Shown here: positions 13,846 to 16,802 of the stretch, piece after piece | Numbering within the stretch: the stretch's first letter is position 1 | Layout: each line of letters starts with the position of its first letter | Assembly: GCA_026396555.1 (NCBI GenBank) | Contig: JAPLWO010000094.1 | Coordinates: forward strand, 1-16,802 | DNA from: Candidatus Magasanikiibacteriota bacterium | GTDB lineage: Bacteria > Patescibacteriota > Patescibacteriia > Magasanikbacterales > 2-02-FULL-50-9b | Reading direction: 5' to 3' | Length of the DNA: 16,802 bases | The notes under the pieces: model-generated | What the model was told of the DNA's origin: nothing | What the model saw: only the letters and a program-made list of their open reading frames with translations | Database searches by the model: none | Made by a program: the position numbers and the translations under genes

Positions 13846-13866
13846 AGGGCGAGAGCCTTGTTTTTT
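13846..13866 (+). terminator. R3 terminator after the S66 peptidase gene
   Basis: AGGGC-GAGA-GCCTT followed by G and six T, beginning two bases after the stop codon. Over 25 bases it differs by one from the R3 copy at 9759, including the trailing TTGTATTTA, which supplies the -35 of the next gene. Confidence 0.7.
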
Positions 13867-13893
13867 GTATTTAACGTATTTTTCCTGTAACAT
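13865..13893 (+). promoter_or_regulatory. Promoter of the phosphatase gene
   Basis: TTGTAT (13865-13870), 17 bp, TAACAT (13888-13893). The start would be near 13900, seven bases before ATG 13907. The -35 is part of the R3 repeat tail. Confidence 0.45.
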
Positions 13894-13906
13894 GCTCGGT
13901 AACACT

Positions 13907-14699
13907 ATGGACTACCTAGAACATAAACAATTCGCACAGCAATTTGCGTTACAAGCGGGGAAGATCATCAAGGATAATTTTACACGGCATGCAAAAGGAA
14001 TGGAAGGCTGATGTTACTCCTGTCACTGAAACAGATTTTTTGATAAATAAAATGCTTATCGAGGCGGTGAATTCTACATTCCCATCTCATGGAATTTTAG
14101 CAGAGGAAGAAAGTGATATGAAGGCGGGTGCGGAGTATGTATGGGTTTGTGATCCCGTCGATGGTACGATGCCGTTTTCCCACGGAGTTCCAATCTGTGC
14201 ATTTTCATTGGCACTCGTGAAAGACGGAGAAAGTATTTTGGGCGTTGTCTATGATCCATTTAGTGACCGCTTATTTTCTGCTGTAAAAAATCAAGGTGCG
14301 ATGCTCAATGGAAATTCAATTTCAGTTTCGAAGATCGACACATTCAAAGGTGCGCTTGGTGATTTTGAGGGCGGTTCGTCAGCACACTACGATCTGTTTC
14401 CAATGGTGCGCCATCTCGGTATGAATGAAATGACAAAACTTATGAAGCTAAGCTCGTTCATTTATCCAAGCGTATTAGTTGCGGCAGGCGAATTTGCATT
14501 TACGCTTTTCCCAAGTAAAAGTACACATGATGCCGCGGCGGTAAAAATTATTGTCGAAGAGGCGGGTGGAAAAGTTACCGACATTTTTGGAAATGAGCAG
14601 CGCTACGATGAGCCGATCAATGGCCTTATCGCCTCAAATGGAATTTTACACGATCGATTAGTTGAGCTTGCGAAGAAATTTGTTGAAGTGAGAGGGTGA
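13907..14699 (+). pseudogene. Inositol-monophosphatase-like gene with a frameshift
   Basis: From ATG 13907 the first frame reads MDYLEHKQFAQQFALQAG then KIIKDNFTRHAKG, the usual IMPase N-terminus, and stops at TGA 14009. The rest continues in the frame that spans 13944-14699. There EWKADVTPVTETDFLIN joins naturally, then LAEEES, DPVDGTMPFSHG and THDAAAVKIIVEEAGGKVTD follow. These hold the metal ligands and catalytic threonine of the family, all intact. The shift falls in AAAAGGAATGG near 13992-14002 and equals one extra base or two lost. It may be decay, a sequencing error in a homopolymer, or less likely programmed shifting. The intact enzyme would hydrolyse a sugar or histidinol-type phosphate (IMPase/HisN/CysQ superfamily). 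Its stop codon overlaps the start of R1 copy 4. Confidence 0.8.
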
Positions 14700-14819
14700 A
14701 TTAATTAACCAAATTCACCCTCGTACCCGCATACGCTTCCTCCATACAAATCTTCCTGACTTCCTCCACTACGGCGTGCCAAAGAAAAATATCCATCGAA
14801 AGATGGATATTTTTCTTTG
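14698..14819 (+). repeat. R1 repeat copy 4, full length with perfect 18-bp hairpin
   Basis: Starts GAATTAATTAACCAAAT within the phosphatase stop codon, has the box at 14746-14780, and ends in CAAAGAAAAATATCCATC, loop GAAA, GATGGATATTTTTCTTTG: 18 perfect pairs. Its stem shares little sequence with copy 1 yet has the same length and loop. Confidence 0.8.
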
Positions 14820-14833
14820 TTAAGGCTGAAGAA

Positions 14834-14938
14834 GGAATCGAAGCGAGTGCATGCGACCGAGAGCTCGCAGGTCGCGTGATGCGCGAGCAGGCCTGACGAG
14901 CGAGTTGCTTCGCGAGGAAGGCGATTCCTTCCGCCCGT
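14834..14938. repeat. R2 repeat copy B, right boundary of the island
   Basis: The 105-bp partner of 10348-10452. GAAGGAATCG (14831-14840) and CGATTCCTTC (14922-14931) form a perfect 10-bp terminal inverted repeat. The last 17 bases are identical to the tRNA-Trp 3' end. Confidence 0.8.
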
Positions 14939-14943
14939 TATTT

Positions 14944-14972
14944 TTGTTATTTATGCTCAGTTCAGGTAATAT
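14944..14972 (+). promoter_or_regulatory. Promoter giving a nearly leaderless message
   Basis: TTGTTA (14944-14949), exactly 17 bp, TAATAT (14967-14972). The start would fall near 14979, two or three bases before the ATG at 14982. The promoter begins just outside the island boundary. Confidence 0.6.
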
Positions 14973-14981
14973 ATCCGTGCT

Positions 14982-15983
14982 ATGCAAACCCATAATAAGA
15001 TTGTTAGTGCATTTTTAAACGGCACGATTCAAGGAATCGAGGAAATCGGCTTGATACCTGAGCACACTGAAACTCAAATTTCGCATCTTTTTTTATACCC
15101 AAAAACTGTTTATAAAATTTGTAAGCGCGATAATCATTTTTTTAATGAGCATTTTCGAAATCTTGCAGACCATCAGACGCGATTTGATTTTTATAAATCA
15201 GATTTTTTTGAGAATAACTATTTTAGTCCCGAAGTGTATATTGCGCTACAGAGCATCGTGATTAATGATGAAAAAATCAGTGTTTCAAATTTCGCAGATG
15301 ATACTGACGACGTCGTTATAAAAATGAATAGAATTGATCTTGCAAATAATTTAAGCGAATTATTGCATGATAATGTTTTGCAGGAAACGGATTTTCGATC
15401 CATGGGATATCAGCAAACAAAAGCAGTTGCTGCATATCCGCATCAGCCTAAAACAGCCGAAAATTATTTTGATATTTTTGGACGTCGATTGAATGACCTA
15501 AAGGATTGGATGCATTCTGCATCGACCTATATTTCAAATGAACACGTCGATGAATTTATTTCCAAACTTAGAAACTATTTAGAAAAACACAAAGATTATT
15601 TCAGCGGTTTTGATGCAGCGCAATACGTTGTATCTCTCGACAATCATTCTGACAATATTTTTTACCAAACTGGTAAAATGTTCTTTTTGGATATTTATCC
15701 GCCAAAAGAAGATTGGATGACTGTCGTACCATGGATAAACATGTATCGTCCTGCGACGGATATTTTAATACTCTCAGGCGAGAAAAACGCTGAAGCGTTT
15801 ATGCAAGGCTGCGTTGATTTTTACGGCGAGCTCGATCGATCGCATGATCTGTTTTATTTTGTATACAGCGCGGCAATTCAGGCAGTTTCTTTATTTAATC
15901 TTTCGAAGGATAATAAAATTAAATTTTCAGATGCAGAGCTTTATAGAGATTTTATTTTGAACAGTGTGAGAAAGTTGGGTTAA
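14982..15983 (+). CDS. COG2187-like kinase-fold (aminoglycoside phosphotransferase-like) protein
   Basis: A 333-residue protein. The N-terminal ETQISHLFLYPKTVYKICKR resembles the nucleotide-binding beta strands of COG2187 proteins (E-T-H-I-S-x-V-F-L-x-x-x-x-V-Y-K-I-K-K). SPEVYIALQSI matches the next conserved strand. The catalytic region is seen as SLDNHSDNIFYQTGKMFFLDIYPPKEDWM, where typical members have H-G-D-x-x-x-x-N-I and later F-D. The HGD triad is therefore altered, with the aspartate and asparagine of SDNIF perhaps serving. The phosphate acceptor is unknown; it may be a weak kinase or a binding protein. No membrane segment. It is the first gene outside the island and ends one base before the glycosyltransferase ATG. 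Confidence 0.6.
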   Translation: MQTHNKIVSAFLNGTIQGIEEIGLIPEHTETQISHLFLYPKTVYKICKRDNHFFNEHFRNLADHQTRFDFYKSDFFENNYFSPEVYIALQSIVINDEKISVSNFADDTDDVVIKMNRIDLANNLSELLHDNVLQETDFRSMGYQQTKAVAAYPHQPKTAENYFDIFGRRLNDLKDWMHSASTYISNEHVDEFISKLRNYLEKHKDYFSGFDAAQYVVSLDNHSDNIFYQTGKMFFLDIYPPKEDWMTVVPWINMYRPATDILILSGEKNAEAFMQGCVDFYGELDRSHDLFYFVYSAAIQAVSLFNLSKDNKIKFSDAELYRDFILNSVRKLG

Positions 15984-15984
15984 T

Positions 15985-16802
15985 ATGAAAGCACTTATTG
16001 TCCTTCCATGCTTCAATGAAGCTGGAATGATCAAGTTATCACTAGAAAAGTTAGCCGTCTACCTAGACGAATTTTGACGATTGTGTGCGTCGATGATGGG
16101 AGTACAGATTTGACCGGGAAAATGGTGAAGGACTTTATTGCATCGCACACGTACAAAAATTGCGAAATTAAATTAATGACGCTCAAAGAAAATGTTGGCA
16201 AGGGTGGTGCGATCAAAGCAGCGCTCATGGATGCTCATGCGGATGTGTACGGTTTTATGGACGCGGATCTGTCGATTGATTTTGTAGATGCGCTACCAAA
16301 AACGATCACCGCGCTTCGGTCGTCTGATGTTGTCATCGGTCGTCGAGAGACGGCAACTGAATATTCTTGGTTTCGAGCAGGGACAACAAAATGTATTAAT
16401 TCAATTGTTCGATTTTTTTTGGGAACAACGGTGCACGATCATCAGTGTGGATATAAATTTTTTAATGAAAAAGGAAAAGACGTCGCGACTCACGTAGAAC
16501 GAACGCGATTTTCTTTTGATGTAGAATTTTTGGCTCGCGCACAAACGCAACACCTCTCTATCTCAGAGGTTTCTGTTAAGTGGATCCATAGAGACGATTC
16601 GCGCGTTGGTATGCAAGATGGATTTAGATTTTTTCTTGATCTTATCGCGATCGTAGATTTGGTCGAATATAAACGTTTTTTGCGGCTGCTTGTTACATGC
16701 TCTGCGGGAATTGTCGCGGCATTATTTTTTTGGGTGCCATTTTACGGAGCATTTTTTTCAGATGACTATACATGGCTGTGGAAGGGGAGTTTGATTTTGC
16801 AC
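15985..16802 (+). pseudogene. Family 2 glycosyltransferase with early frameshift, 3' end outside window
   Basis: ATG 15985 opens MKALIVLPCFNEAGMIKLSLEKLAVYLDEF, the start of a GT2 enzyme, then stops at TGA 16075. From there the frame shifted by one base (codons starting at multiples of 3) continues LTIVCVDDGSTDLTGKMV, then NVGKGGAIKAAL, FMDADLSIDF (the DxD motif) and HDHQCGYKFF. It stays open to the window end, with a membrane helix beginning near 16680 (RLLVTCSAGIVAALFFWVPF). The shift lies at the run TTTT (16072-16075); one more T would restore the frame. The intact enzyme looks like dolichyl/undecaprenyl-phosphate sugar transferases (DPM1/GtrB type), which load a lipid carrier at the membrane. 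Whether the gene is dead or the base call is wrong cannot be told from here. Confidence 0.8.

Larger units (their letters stand above)
9699..14938. mobile_element. Probable genomic island of two tandem units at tRNA-Trp
   Basis: The tRNA-Trp 3' sequence (9699-9715) is repeated directly at 10436-10452 and 14922-14938, bounding a 0.7-kb and a 4.5-kb unit. The contents are accessory: an unknown protein, an Nramp-like transporter, a broken RhuM gene, an S66 peptidase and a frameshifted phosphatase. Repeat families R1, R2 and R3 are confined to this region. No integrase, transposase or excisionase is present inside, so movement would need a recombinase elsewhere, or the island is decayed. Integration at tRNA 3' ends by tyrosine recombinases is well established; its application here is inference. 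Confidence 0.6.

Noticed and set aside
10258..14819. R1 copies as a CRISPR array
   Set aside because: Spacing is 0.7-2 kb with genes between copies, repeats diverge and no cas genes are present.
10258..14819. R1 copies as classical integron attC sites
   Set aside because: No RYYYAAC/GTTRRRY core ends were found and no IntI gene is in the window, so only the analogy is kept.

Overview
The window looks like a chromosome segment of a Candidate Phyla Radiation (Patescibacteria) bacterium. This is inferred from compact co-directional genes, little Shine-Dalgarno signal, a diversity-generating-retroelement type reverse transcriptase, and an odd housekeeping neighbourhood. The exact lineage cannot be named. 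TGA is used as a normal stop throughout, which argues against the UGA-recoding Absconditabacteria/Gracilibacteria groups. Every gene I support is on the + strand.

Layout. (1) 1-1178: the C-terminal half of a DGR-type reverse transcriptase, cut by the window edge, then a small stand-alone PBECR-type (barnase/EndoU/colicin-like) nuclease. (2) 1179-8168: a tight housekeeping run of holB-like clamp-loader subunit, Asp-box lipoprotein, frr, glycyl-tRNA synthetase, M16 peptidase, tpiA and a membrane-anchored TPR protein. The last genes are joined by ATGA overlaps, and the run is closed by a strong hairpin at 8140-8168. (3) 8180-9719: a translation-RNA block with tRNA-Thr(GGT), tRNA-Tyr(GTA), tRNA-Thr(TGT), rpmG (L33), a DUF1189-like membrane protein and tRNA-Trp(CCA). 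(4) 9720-14938: an accessory region that I read as a tRNA-Trp-anchored genomic island. (5) 14939-16802: a COG2187-like kinase-fold protein and a family 2 glycosyltransferase with a frameshift near its start, running off the window.

The island is the most interesting part. The last 17 bases of the tRNA-Trp body (9699-9715) recur exactly at 14922-14938 and with one mismatch at 10436-10452. Each recurrence is the end of a 105-bp, highly structured direct repeat (R2, 102/105 identical) that carries an inverted copy of the same tRNA sequence at its other end. This suggests two consecutive units inserted at tRNA-Trp: a small one with one unknown gene, and a 4.5-kb one with an Nramp-like transporter, a broken RhuM gene, an S66 (LdcA/MccF) peptidase and a frameshifted inositol-monophosphatase-like gene. 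No recombinase is present inside it.

Four of the five island genes are followed by a second repeat family (R1). R1 has a conserved box around CTTCCTGACTTCCTC, then a hairpin, usually with a GAAA loop, whose stem sequence differs between copies while pairing is kept. A third short repeat (R3) is a terminator, GGGCGAGAGCC(C/T)TG plus a T-run. The gene-then-R1 organisation resembles a cassette array, although no integron integrase or canonical attC motif is visible. The promoter of the first island gene contains a nine-G tract between its -35 and -10 boxes, a candidate phase-variation switch. Several island promoters would give leaderless or nearly leaderless messages.
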